This document shows, piece after piece, positions 54,151 through 64,000 of a stretch of 64,000 nt of DNA (position 1 is the first letter of the stretch; each line of letters starts with the position of its first letter). The notes under the pieces are model-generated. The model made no database searches, had not been told where the DNA came from, and saw only the letters and a list, made by a program, of their open reading frames with translations. This DNA comes from Fragum whitleyi (Eukaryota; Mollusca; Bivalvia; Cardiida; Cardiidae): the NCBI GenBank assembly GCA_948146395.1, contig OX411547.1, positions 34,617,868 through 34,681,867 on the forward strand, in the 5' to 3' direction. The position numbers and the translations under genes are program-made.

Positions 54151-54369
54151 TTAACCCTTGTCATGCTGAACCCGGAATATTCCTGCTTTGTGCATATGTG
54201 CAGTCTGAAGTTAGTCTACACCACCTGTTTCTCCTTTTCAAACCAGAATGGTCAATAGATTTAGTTTTTCAAATAAAAATTGACCTACAGTTGGTACTTC
54301 CAGTGCTTTTTGCCCTTTGATTTTGATGGAAATTTTTAGCCAAAATTTATTCAGCATGACAAGGGTTAA
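54151..54369 (+). repeat. MITE 'TTAACCCTTGTCATGCTGAA', internal deletion
   Basis: 219 bp with intact ends. About 40 bp between TGCTTTG and TGCATATGTGCAGTC are missing, removing the left arm of the central palindrome. Confidence 0.85.
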
Positions 54370-54661
54370 GACTGGTATATAATTGAAAGAGACTTTTCAT
54401 TGAGGGACCAAAATGTCGTATCTACAGCTTCAATAAACTATGGATAGGGGTGTAGAATTCCCATGCCCAACTTGTCTGACACAGGCTTTTCAGGAATCCC
54501 AAAAACCCCAGAATGGGTTTTTTTCACCCCCAATTTGAATCTTGTACCCCCAAATTTTGCATGTAGCCTTCTTTGTTTTATGTAAAGGGGGAACAAATAT
54601 GCTGTAAAATGGCTGTTTTAACCCCCAAATTTAAAAGTCAGTGGGAACCCTGCTTTCCCAC

Positions 54662-54752
54662 TTTTTAGCTCACCTGAGCACGAAATGCTTGAAATGTGTT
54701 TTGGACAATTTGCTCAGGTGAGCGATTAAGGGCCACTTTGGCCCTCTTGTTT
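54662..54752 (+). mobile_element. 91-bp minimal HINE family 1 copy
   Basis: Holds only the 5' end (TTTTTAGCTCACCTGAGCAC + GAAATGCTTG) and the 3' end (CTCAGGTGAGCGATTAAGGG + CCACTTTGGCCCTCTTGTTT). Microsatellite and core are gone. It shows which sequences may be enough for mobility, unless the deletion came after insertion. Confidence 0.8.
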
Positions 54753-54792
54753 CTAGTCCACTTGTCCTTTTACAAGTAAATACTAGAGCATT

Positions 54793-56044
54793 TTTTTTTA
54801 TACGCCGCCGGAGGCGGACGTATATTGGCGTCATCTTCTCCGTCTGTCCATCCGTCCGTCCATCTGTCCGTACGTCCGTCCACTTTTCTTGTCAACGCAA
54901 CTCCTCCTAAACTACTAGCTGGATCTTCTTGAAACTTGGTCAATGTTATCACCTCAATTGGTAGATGTGCATGAAGGAAGGATTTTAGGGTTCGTTGATT
55001 TTTGCCTGAGTTATGCCCCTTGATAACTTAGTCTCTGGATCCACTTTTCTTGTCAACGCAACTCCTCCTAAGTTTCTGGCTGGATCTTCTTGAAACTTGG
55101 TCAATGTAATCACCTCAATTGGTAGATGTGCATGAAGGAAGGATTTTACGGTTCATTGATTTTTGCCTGAGTTATGCCCCTTGATATCTTAGTCTCTGGG
55201 TCCACTTTTCTTGTCAACGCAACTCCTCCTAAGTTTCTGGCTGGATCTTTTTGAAACTTGGTCAATGTTATCACCTCAATTGGTAGATGTGCATGAAGGA
55301 AGGATTTTATGGTTCGTTAATTTTTGCCAGAGTTATGCCCCTTGATAACTTAGTCTCTGGGTCCACTTTTCTTGTCTCTGGGTCCACTTTTCTTGTCAAC
55401 GCAACTCCTCCTAGGTTTCTGGCTGGATCTTTTTGAAACTTGGTCAATGTTATCACCTCAATTGGTAGATGTGCATGAAGGAAGGATTTTATGGTTCGTT
55501 AATTTTTGCCTGAGTTATGCCCCTTGATAACTTAGTCTCTGGGTCCACTTTTCTTGTCAAGGCAACTCCTCCTAAGTTTCTGGCTTGATCTTCTTGAAAC
55601 TTGGTCAATGTTATCACCTCAATTGGTAGATGTGCATGAAGGAAGGATTTTACGGTTCATTGATTTTTGCCTGAGTTATGCCCCTTAAAAACTTAGTATC
55701 TAGGGCTTATTGAAATTGCAGCTTTTTGAACACAAATCCTCCTTACTTTTTGTCTTTATTTAAATGAAACTTTGTCAATGTCATCACCATAATTTGAAGA
55801 TGTACATGGATCAAGGATTTTATGGCTCATTTATTTCCCTGAATTATGCCCCCTTAAAACTTAGTGCCTGGGACTTATTGAAATTGCAGCCTTGTGAAGG
55901 CAACTCCTCCTAACTTTTTGTCTTGATTTAAATGAAACTTGGTCATTTTCAATCTGGTTCTGTCAAAATAAGTAGTGTCTACAATTATTTCTGTGAAACA
56001 GTAGCAATGTTGCGGCGTATTTTGTGACGATGGCACTCTTGTTT
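54793..56044 (+). mobile_element. HINE-like element, family 'TACGCCGCC' (copy 2)
   Basis: 5' TTTTTTATACGCCGCCGGAGGCGG, (CCGT)n at 54841-54880, five cores of about 160 bp (starts near 54888, 55048, 55211, 55390, 55556) with one local 19-bp duplication near 55368-55390, two diverged cores, and 3' GCGGCGTATTTTGTGACGAT + GGCACTCTTGTTT. The GCGGCGTA near the 3' end mirrors the 5' TACGCCGC. Confidence 0.87.
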
Positions 56045-56294
56045 ACACTAAATAGTTCTAGGAGAATAGTTATAGTCCTAATGTCTGTATCAAAGTGTAG
56101 AAATCATTGTTTTAATGAAGTAAATGCTGCATTACAGCATTTTCTTCATTTTAAACAATGTTTCTCAATATTTATCTTCCCACATTTTTGTGGACAAGTT
56201 CATTTTGATTCTGGACATGTGAGTATTCAGCTTTTACTTGTCCAGGGACAAGTGGAGACATTCCATATTTCCACACCCCTGATGGATTGGTTTA

Positions 56295-56505
56295 AACCTA
56301 TTTATTTAACATTGATTGGGAAATAAGTTCTTACAACTTAGATTAAGCCCTCTCTATTCTGCTTCCTGGAAAATTCACCAGTTCTCACACCAAATGTGTG
56401 GGCCAATGAAAGAACCAAGATCGATAGCCGCTTCTAGGAATCAAACTCAGGACCTTTGGGTCAAGAGGCTGATACTCTACCTCTTGACCATGGTCACCTC
56501 CCTGA
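56295..56505 (-). repeat. tRNA-headed SINE (copy 2), minus strand
   Basis: Minus-strand head near 56440-56500: GGTCAAGAGGTAGAGTATCA, then GGTCCTGAGTTTGATTCC. The body is shared with 26683-26850. Confidence 0.6.
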
Positions 56506-56694
56506 TGGATTGACATGTTCCAGCTGTACACAAAGGTTTAGCATATAGTATAGACTGAGATCAGCCTACACAGAAGTGCAGTCTAATCTCAGCCTACAAT
56601 TCTTGTTTCCAAATTAATAATTGAGGGAACAGTAGGTCTAGAGCAAGGTGTGGACTTGTTGAAATAAATGTCCTAAATCTTGCTAAATTTAAAT

Positions 56695-57394
56695 TTTATT
56701 ATACCTATCACCTACAAAGTAGAGGGGGGTATATTGGTTTCACCATGTCTGTCCATCTGTCCGACCATCCATCTGTCCGTCTGTAGACCTTTTTGTTTCC
56801 GGACTGAAACTCAAGAACCGAGTGACCTTCAATCATGAAACTGTATACAAATGTTCCTTATGACCCAAGGAAGTGCCCTTTAGTTTTTGGGTCACATAGG
56901 TTAAAGGTCAAGGTCACAGTCAGTCTTTGTTCAATTTTTGTTTCCCGATTCTAACTCATGAACCAAGCAACCTAGAGTCATGAATCTTTATGCAAATGTT
57001 GCTTATGACCCAAGGAAATGCCCTTTAGTGTTTTGGTCACATAGGTCAAAGGTCAAGGTCAAGGTCAATTTTTGTTCAATTTTTGTTTCCGGACTTTTGC
57101 AACCTTGAATCAGGAAACTTTGTGCAAATGTTGCTTAAGACCCAATGACGTGCCCTATTGTTTTTTGGGTCACATAGGTCATAGATCAAGGTCACAGTCA
57201 ATCTTTTTTTTTCAATTTTCATTTCTGGACTCTAGCTCAAAAAACCAAGGGACCTAGAATAATGAAACTTCATGCAAATGCTGCATATGACCTCAATATT
57301 TGTCACAAACACATCCTGCACTAAAAGCACTTGCATTCTGACAAAGTGCTTATTGGGGGGGGGGGGGGTTATAAGTCCGCTCGGCACAAATAGT
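56695..57394 (+). mobile_element. HINE-like element, family 'CCCCCC' (copy 3)
   Basis: 5' TTTTATTATACCTATCACC with AAGTAGAGGGGGGTATA, a (CTGTCCGA/CCAT)n tract, four cores of about 140 bp (ATCATGAAACTTT..., CATAGGTCAAAGGTCAAGG), and a 3' end with a 14-G run near 57355 and TAAGTCCGCTCGGCACAAA. It gives the best 3' end for this family. Confidence 0.7.
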
Positions 57395-57540
57395 TATAGG
57401 AAGCAGGGGGTGTAGGGTAAGATGCAAGCTGTACTTAGTCTATGATGTCTGTCATTTTTTTTTGTACAGAACAAATATGCTGTGAACAGCATGAAAAAGG
57501 TCAGGAATCTAATTTCAATTACCATTCTATAGAAAAGTTG

Positions 57541-57612
57541 ATTTATTTTTTCAACCCTAAATGAACAAACCTACAGTTTATTAATTTTTTCAACCCTAAA
57601 TGAACAAACATG
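57541..57612 (+). repeat. Short tandem duplication
   Basis: TTTTTTCAACCCTAAATGAACAAAC occurs twice, 42 bp apart. Confidence 0.8.
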
Positions 57613-57724
57613 AAATTATTTGTTGTAGGGAAATTGAAATAATAAAGTGTTTCTCAAATTTAACGCCATAAATTTTTAACAAGGACTTTGTCAATTTTGA
57701 AAATGGCATACCCATGTTTTATAT

Positions 57725-57830
57725 AGAGCTTTGGCAGACAGTATAGACTAAGATCAGCCTGCACAAATGTGCAGGCTGGTCTTAACCTACACTTTCTGCT
57801 ATCTACTTATTCATTGTGCCAGACCAGTAA
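57725..57830 (+). repeat. MITE-related block
   Basis: GGCAGACAGTATAGACTAAG and ATCAGCCTGCACAAATGTGC resemble the centre of the TTAA MITEs, but no clear ends were found. Similar blocks occur at 56540-56600 and 62530-62600. Confidence 0.45.
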
Positions 57831-57834
57831 GCTG

Positions 57835-59250
57835 AATTAAAAGTCTAAAAAACAAATATATATGTAGTAGTTTGTTTAATAAAATATATTGATTTATCAG
57901 AATCAAGGTTTTTATAAATTTTTAGCAGGACATTGTTTAATTTTGGAAAGGGTTTAAATTCCACTGAGACAGGTGAGTGCAGGGTCAAGGGTCATTAAAT
58001 GCACCAGGAAGGCTGCTCTATTTACACACTCTCCTAGGGGGGAGGAGGGAAGGTGCATACACAATGGATTTATAGGTAACAATTTTCAAACTGGGGAATG
58101 TAGTAGTATGGTTTCTACATTGTAAACTAGGTATCAAATGTGCTAAAAACAACATTAATGTGTGTTTGATCGTGGTGTTTAGTGCAGTACAGTGAATGTA
58201 TCTGTCATTCAATGACATAGTTTTAAACATGATGACAGCCCTAAGGGCATTTATTGTGAAAGTTACACCAATATCTCACTGGGGTCGGAATACCCATAAA
58301 GTTTGAAAATTATTGATTTGGGAGGAAATTTCGTATCTGATACAAAGAAGGGGGTAATCAGTTTTCGTAATATGTGTACACACTGTCAGTTTTAACACTG
58401 GGGATTACTACTTAAATTTTTCGAATAGTAAAGAGTAGCTTTATAGCTGGTGAATAACTTTTGTTGGATTTTCGCATAAAGTGATAGGAATTTCATGTAA
58501 ACTGACTGGATTGCGAGATGAATGGATGCTAAATTGATAAAATCATACAAACTCTCTTTCAAGACAAATGGAGATTTGTAACATTTAAGTTCAGAGGGAG
58601 ACTTCTGTGTTTGTTTTAAAATCTTGGATATTAATGATGGATTTATTTGATAAAAGTTTTGAAAAGGGATTACCTAAGACTTAAATCAGAATGGATAGGC
58701 ATAATGGATTAACCCTTCGCTTTACTTGGATGCTGATCATGATTCTAGAACCTGTCTCATCTCAAAACTACAGTAAGTTGATTTTTACCTTGTTGAAAAC
58801 GTCTAGCTAGATGTCAAACCTTTGCCAAACAGCCCTTTCCTGAAAAACAGGTAGGTTTGGACACAAGGAGCACTTATAACCATCAATTTATAGGGAGTGT
58901 AATAGCTTTAATTTAAATGGGTTGCAAATCAAGCAACTCATTGCAACTAGTAAACTATATTATCAATGCAGTAAGACCATAATGTTGCAACAAGATCTAT
59001 ATATCATACGCTCAACATTTTGGATGCAGGCCGATTGTATATATTCAACCTGACTTTGAAAATTCAATAGGTAGACTGTAAGTATATTGTTATTTCTGGA
59101 ATGAATTTAAGTAAAATATTGTTGTGAAGTATCTGATTGGCTTCCATAGAGAAAGCTGTAAGACATGGTTAGATCAACCATATGCCTCAATGAAATATCC
59201 CAATGAAGACAATAGTAAGTTAACATTTTTACTTCAATTTTGTCAATTTG
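57835..59250. other. Intergenic, no gene seen
   Basis: Includes a TTAACCCTTCGCTTTACTTGG fragment at about 58709. No supported ORF, RNA gene or complete repeat. Confidence 0.45.
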
Positions 59251-59254
59251 AATC

Positions 59255-59552
59255 TTAACCCTTGTCATGTTGAATATAAACCTTGGCAAAAATTAAAATC
59301 AAAGTGGATGATGCATGCATATGTTATTGTTAATTTTGAAAATCGAGGGGCCAGTGCAAATTACTATTTTAAGTGCTTATTAATATATAAGCACTTACAA
59401 TAGTATTATGCTGACCCCTTGAAATAAATTTTTAGCTGTTTCTGGTATGGTAAGGAAATCAGGTGATATATATTAAGATCAGGCTGCAGATATGTGCAGA
59501 CTGATCTTTGTCTATACCTCCTTCCAAAGCAGGAATATTCTGGGTTCAGCTA
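59255..59552 (-). repeat. MITE 'TTAACCCTTGTCATG', minus strand, split by a P2 hairpin
   Basis: Begins TTAACCCTTGTCATGTTGAA and ends GCAGGAATATTCTGGGTTCAGC. The P2 element at 59344-59422 interrupts it. Confidence 0.7.
59344..59422. repeat. 79-bp hairpin MITE, family P2 (copy 3)
   Basis: GAGGGGCCAGTGCAAATTAC against the complement ending TATTATGCTGACCCCTTGA, inside the MITE above. Confidence 0.75.
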
Positions 59553-59957
59553 AAAGAGCTGATTACCATTAAGGTAAGTCTTTTGACTTAGAGATCATTC
59601 CATTCATGTCATTATGGTTTAAAGACAAACATTCAAGATTTCTAATCCCTGCAGGACATTTTAAAATAAGCTTTAATATAGAACCAGGAAGCATTGACCT
59701 TTAACCTTGTTCCTGTATTTTGATGGCTAGTCTTTTTGGCTGAATCATGAGGGAGAGCAAATATCTATGAAAAAAATTCTTTAAATTATTTCAAATATAC
59801 TTATAGACGCTATATTCACTATCCATTTATATACAATTCTATGGAGGATTGATTAAATTGCTTCTTGAATGATAGATGCAAAACTTCTGTAAATGCTTAT
59901 AATATAAAGGTACTGTGTAATATATTAGCACTGACAATAGCTTCATATTCAATTAAA

Positions 59958-60240
59958 AGCTGCCCGTTATAGCGCAGTGGTAGCGCATCGAACTATCATT
60001 CAAAAGGTCTCCACGTACAATTCCTGACGCACACTCATCTTCTCTGACTTTATGTCTTCCATCAATTGGTCGATTGTAGACTTAGGTGGTATATAGCAGC
60101 TTGGGAAAGGAAAGGATTAATGATTGTACTGGTGCAAGCAAAACTAGGAATCCATTGTTAGGTTCCCCAGCCACTGCAATATGACTGTAAGATTGTTGAA
60201 AGCCGTGTATTTTAAACCCCATTCAAACAAACAAACAAAA
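59958..60240 (+). repeat. tRNA-derived SINE
   Basis: Head TGCCCGTTATAGCGCAGTGG, box B diverged (GTACAATTCC), family body to CCATTCAAACAAACAAACAA. Same family as 3903-4181, with an AAAC-type tail. Confidence 0.75.
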
Positions 60241-60457
60241 TTGATTTAAACTAATCCTTTGATCTTTGAATTAGTTAATTATCTTCTTAACTGGTTCAGG
60301 GTTTAAACCACTGTGGTCAAGTGTGGCCAGAGGGTTGTCCAGACAGCTTACATCATATTGACCAATCACAAGTTGACCTTTATCTATTGGTCACTGGTAT
60401 TGCACACACTTTTACCCTAGGGTTATATATGCATTCATAGCTTGAATCATTGGTTCA

Positions 60458-60755
60458 TACCAGCCCAATTAGCTCAGTTGGTAGAGCACTGAACTTCAAA
60501 ACCATTGAAGTTTGACTGCGTGGGTTCGATTCCCGGGCTGGCACACTAACAAACTAATTGTCTTTTGGATGAGACGTTAAACCGAGGTCCCATGAGACAG
60601 TGCTTTACACCAAGCACGTTAAAAAACCATGGGGGATCTCAGCAGTAGTTTCGTCATGTATCCTTGCACTATCCCCATTAACAAGTAACCATCTTCTGGG
60701 GGCGTCGCTCATATGGGCATGTGCTACTGTAGTGACGATAAATAAACGGAAATAC
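60458..60755 (+). repeat. Second SINE family, tRNA head plus conserved tail, 12-bp TSD
   Basis: The tRNA-like head at 60460-60541 pairs CCAGCCC with GGGCTGG, has D-arm GCTCAGTTGGTAGAGC and box B GGGTTCGATTCCC, but an enlarged anticodon region (hairpin ACTTCAA/TTGAAGT). The downstream block GGATGAGACGTTAAACCGAG + GTCCC is a segment seen in widespread invertebrate SINEs. ATCATTGGTTCA flanks it at 60446-60457 and 60756-60767. An unrelated body separates it from the other SINEs here. Confidence 0.8.
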
Positions 60756-60769
60756 ATCATTGGTTCAAG

Positions 60770-61260
60770 ATGAATGGCTATTCTTCCCCACTTCCCCCTT
60801 CTTTTACTCTCTAGTGTTCTCCGTCTTAAAGACTCCAAATACTTAATATTAAGAATTAGAGCTACAGATTGATGGGGTATTTTGAAGATCCAAATTTTAC
60901 ATCCAAATATTTCAGTAAAATTTGAAAATTAGAAATTAGAAAATAAAAGTTCCCTGTCCATGCTATGTAAAGCCATCAGTAGTGATTATAAGGAGAAATA
61001 TGGTATAACTGAGTTTGTATATAAAGGGTTGGAATGGCTTGTAATAGAAATAGATAAACATCTTGAATCAGTAGATAAGATATTTATTGATATCATTAAA
61101 TAATAAAGCCCCATATCTCTGTCCAGTAAGTACCCTGCAGATCTTACATAGATATATGGCAGGTAATAAATAATTAATTTGTAATTAGTGACAGGTAAGC
61201 AACAGTTGGTCATGGCATGCTTGTAGCTATCTCACCTGTTTCAATGGAAGAATACATACT
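60770..61260. other. Intergenic, no gene seen
   Basis: No supported feature. Confidence 0.45.
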
Positions 61261-61265
61261 GTACC

Positions 61266-61512
61266 TTAACACTTGTCATGCTGAACCTGGAATATTCCTG
61301 CATTGGCACGAGCTAGAGAAAAACATCAGCCTGCACATATGTGCAGGCTGATGTTAGTCTACACCACCTGTTTCTCAAGTTTCAAACCAGAATTGTCAAT
61401 AGATTTAGTTTTTAAATAAAAAATGACCCACTGTTGGAACTTTCTGTGCTTTTTTGCCCTTTGATTTTGATGAAATTTTTAACCAAAATTTATTCAGCAT
61501 GACAAGGGTTAA
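61266..61512 (+). repeat. MITE 'TTAACCCTTGTCATGCTGAA', complete, 30-bp palindrome
   Basis: 247 bp from TTAACACTTGTCATGCTGAA to CAGCATGACAAGGGTTAA. 61324-61353 is a perfect 30-bp palindrome centred on CACATATGTG. Confidence 0.87.
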
Positions 61513-61514
61513 GA

Positions 61515-62155
61515 AGTGTCATGCATGGTATCTGTTAAACGACCTTTGATTCTTTTAAAACATGTTCTTAACTTTAGAAAGAAAATGACATCATAACATC
61601 AATTTTTATACACTGCCACTCAATGCATGGCATGAAAACTAAAGAACGTTTATTTTTTAAAATAAGGAAAAATAATTATGAAAAAATAGATTAATGATTA
61701 TTGAATTCAAATAACAAGCATGCATCTATGTATGTAAATGGTTAAGAATATAAATACAAACAGTTTGATGCATATTTTAGTGGTTTCTTTTTTCAAGGTC
61801 CATAAATCACATGGTGGGAAAATGGGTATCATGGTTTCACATCTCATTGTGTGGGGAATGTAAACCATAAACTCAAATTTAAGCCCCATTAAAACCCTTT
61901 CAATGGTCCATACATTGATCTGAAAAATTGACTTCATGAATTTCAGTTAATTTTAAGAAAAAGAGGGGTTTTACCAGAGTAAACTGTGCCAATATAGATC
62001 CTTGGATTAACCCTAATGTCATCAACTCATGCTGAATAAAGAAAGGAATATTTTTGAGGTTTTGGTATGTTCTAGGAAAAGACATTGAAAAATCACCTAG
62101 CACATAATGGTACTTTGTGGTCAACAACCACATATATAGAGTCTGTTCTGTTTTT
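61515..62155. other. Intergenic, no gene seen
   Basis: No supported feature. Confidence 0.4.
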
Positions 62156-62159
62156 TGAC

Positions 62160-62395
62160 TCGTGTTTAACAGGGATTATTCTAGCTCAGAATTTCATGTG
62201 TAAAAAATCTCATTTAGCCAAATCTGACGAGAAATTTAAGTAAGAATTTTTTAGCAAGAAATTTTACCAAAACCTTCACTAAATGATATCTTGCTTTGAG
62301 ATTTTTCTCACATTGAGCCAGTTTCAATGAGATTTCTGGCTGAAAATGAGAGAATCTCTTAACATCTCCCCCAAAATGATCCAGTTTAATTGTTT
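62160..62395. repeat. Dispersed repeat related to 52310-52540
   Basis: Shared pieces include CTTGCTTTGAGATTTTTC, TGAGAGAATCTCT and CCCAAAATGATC in the same order. The ends are undefined. Confidence 0.5.
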
Positions 62396-62481
62396 AGGAA
62401 ATCAATTTCAAAAAAGAAATATCATTAATAGACCCACAATTATTTTGTTTTCAGAAAAAAAAGTTCTGCAGACACCTTAGT

Positions 62482-62708
62482 TTTACCCTTCAATTTCTGT
62501 TCATGTTACATTCCTGCTGTAAACACAGTTTTGGTAGACACTGTAGACTAAGATCAGCCTGCACAGCTGTACAGTCTGATCTTAGTCTAAACTATCTGTT
62601 TCTAATTCACTGTTCTTGAGAAAATTTCATCCAGGCTAGTTGAAAACTCTCACAAAAAATTGCTAATCAATTTTGGAACAAAATTTAAATTCAGCTAGAG
62701 AAGGGTTA
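62482..62708 (+). repeat. TTAA-type MITE, third subfamily
   Basis: TTTTACCCTTCAATTTCTG to AGAGAAGGGTTAA, with central ATCAGCCTGCACAGCTGTAC and GATCTTAGTCTAAACTATC. It shares plan and length with the other TTAA MITEs. Confidence 0.65.
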
Positions 62709-63129
62709 AATGCATTCAATTTTTCTTTGATATAAAAGAGTGTTGTGATAATCTACAAGTTTTATCAGGTGCAGACATTTTTCCCAAACAATAATCCATT
62801 AAATTTCACTGATTGACAAAATTCACCTGTCATTACCTTGTGCAAACATTGACTAGCTCAAGTAGATGATGGAGTAGGTTTGGTGAATTTGTGTTGGCAT
62901 TTTGCACGCCAATTTTACTACTTTTAGAAAATACACATTGTGGCGTAACTGGCCTTAGTTTGTAAAACCCTATCTAGTGGTTCTTTTTCTGGAGTTATCT
63001 TATGATGATTGAAATGAGTGCTCACAGCATAGGGTTTCAAAAAGATTGTAGACTTGTGTGACCTGCTCTAATCAGTCCCTGCATTTTGCTTACCCACTTC
63101 CATTCAGTTTTCAAAAATCATTGGAAGCA

Positions 63130-63285
63130 TTAAGGTAGTGGAACCGTAATAGTTCCACAACATTTTGGAACTCATGAACTTTCACAATGTCGACGGAGGT
63201 TTCCTAATGAGGAAACCTCGGTTTACACTGTTAAAGTTCATTATGTCCAAAACGTTGCCGACCTATTACAGGTCCACTACCTTAA
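63130..63285. repeat. Palindromic MITE, TTAA-flanked (copy 2)
   Basis: TTAAGGTAGTGGAACCGTAA to the complement ending GGTCCACTACCTTAA, same family as 16-180. The centre is shorter (CCTAATGAGG). Confidence 0.8.
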
Positions 63286-63485
63286 AGGCTGTCATGTTGA
63301 ACCTGGAATATTCCTGCTCTGGCTGGAGTAAAGACAAAGACCAGGCTGCACATATATGCTGTCTGACACATCCTCACCCTTTTAACAGTTTAAAAGAATA
63401 TTTTTAATTAATTAATGAATTCAGTTATTTTGGCACTTTGATTTTAATGCAATATTTTGCAAAGGATTTTATTAAGCTTGGGTAA
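63286..63485 (+). repeat. MITE 'CTGTCATGTTGAA', decayed
   Basis: GTCATGTTGAACCTGGAATAT, TTCCTGCTCTGGCTGGAG and CTTTGATTTTAATGCAAT follow the TTAA MITE order. Both outer ends are lost. It directly abuts the preceding palindrome. Confidence 0.6.
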
Positions 63486-63550
63486 AGTAACATTTAGAAA
63501 TTGCATTAAAATTTTAACAAACTAAGTCTTTCCACAATGTTTCTAAAATG

Positions 63551-63845
63551 CCTCCGCCATAGCGCAGTTGGTAGCAGGTAACATGGACTGCCAACGAATC
63601 TAGAGGTCCCGGGTTTGATCCCTGATGGCAGCACTCATCTGACTATTTGTCTCCAACCAATGGGTCAAAAATTGTACATAATGATAATTAGACCTAAATG
63701 GGATAGTAGCTGAAGGCTAGGAAAGGATGTGATGGTAGTACTGGTATGGGAAATACCAGGAAATCATTTGTTAAGTGCTCCAGCTGCTGGGATATGACTG
63801 AAAGGTTATTGAAAGAGATGCAAAATCCATTAAAACTCAAATCCA
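63551..63845 (+). repeat. tRNA-derived SINE
   Basis: Head CCTCCGCCATAGCGCAGTTG and box B GGGTTTGATCCC, with family body to CATTAAAACTCAAATCC. It retains the CTAGAGGTCCCGGGTTTGAT stretch of the youngest copy. Confidence 0.75.
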
Positions 63846-64000
63846 AAATGCTTCTTTCCTAGTTAAACAAGATGTTTAACATTTCATCAACTTGATATAA
63901 AAGTTGCCTGCAATTTCTGTGAATTTGGATAAGTCTAATGTGTTCTATTCTACTGGCAATTTGTTAACTAAGGAATTTTAGAAATGCCAAGGTTGACCAA

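Larger units (their letters stand above)
54446..56281. mobile_element. hAT-like MITE (copy 3), split by two HINEs
   Basis: The left end is AGGGGTGTAGAATTCCCATG and the right end TATTTCCACACCCCTG. ATGGAT flanks it (54440-54445 and 56282-56287). The expected middle pieces (ACTTGTCC near 54764, AATGCTGCATTACAGCATT near 56120) appear either side of inserted elements at 54662-54752 and 54793-56044. An additional roughly 150 bp near 54490-54660 (AAACCCCAGAATGGG..., AACCCCCAAATT) is unexplained. Confidence 0.7.

Noticed and set aside
60460..60541. Functional tRNA gene
   Set aside because: Acceptor, D and T arms pair, but the anticodon region is enlarged and the unit continues into a SINE tail with a target duplication, so it is a SINE head.
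60605..60838. 77-codon minus-strand ORF
   Set aside because: It lies mostly inside the SINE at 60458-60755 and is antisense to its conserved tail, so it is a repeat shadow.

Overview
This window looks like non-genic DNA from a bivalve mollusc. The sequence is AT-rich, no host exon is recognisable, and almost everything identifiable is mobile DNA. The strongest organism clue is a set of elements with one shared plan: a palindromic 5' end, a (CCGT)n-type microsatellite, tandem core repeats of about 145-160 bp, and a 3' end in CTCTTGTT. This is the architecture of the 'pearl'/Helentron-associated (HINE-like) elements known from bivalves. tRNA-headed SINEs and TTAA-flanked MITEs are also numerous. 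The species is not determined.

The only real genes are in one apparently complete DIRS-type tyrosine-recombinase retrotransposon at 38403-43170: a gag-like ORF, an RT/RNase H/Dam-like ORF and a tyrosine recombinase ORF, each in a different frame. It has inverted terminal repeats and an internal complementary region (ICR) made of the complements of the left end (37/38 bp) and the right end (88/88 bp) fused together. That is the structure expected for the DIRS circular-intermediate mechanism. A phase-correct A_AAA_AAC heptamer lies just before the gag stop. A consensus splice donor and a strong acceptor could join gag to the recombinase. Both are sequence-level predictions.

Layout. 0-5 kb: palindromic MITE, SINEs and a minus-strand HINE. 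4.4-6.2 kb: a nest of at least three elements. 6.8-14.6 kb: a hAT-like MITE, an ACGT-rich stretch, a 540-bp foldback element and several hairpin MITEs. 15-22 kb: TTAA MITEs, a 781-bp hAT-like element and an interrupted SINE. 22.3-24.4 kb: HINE with about 13 core repeats. 27-28 kb: another HINE family. 28.2-31.8 kb: five tandem units of about 0.7 kb rich in TTCNNGAA palindromes. 33-37.7 kb: further HINE families. 38.4-43.2 kb: the DIRS element. 46-47.8 kb: a second long HINE, inserted in a TTAA MITE. 49-57.4 kb: MITEs and three HINEs, including an insertion nest at 54.4-56.3 kb. 57-64 kb: SINEs and TTAA MITEs.

The nested insertions give relative ages and exact element ends. No autonomous Helentron, piggyBac or hAT transposase is present, so the non-autonomous copies must have been moved by enzymes encoded elsewhere. 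Boundaries were read by eye. Those with target-site duplications or nested empty-site comparisons are the most secure.
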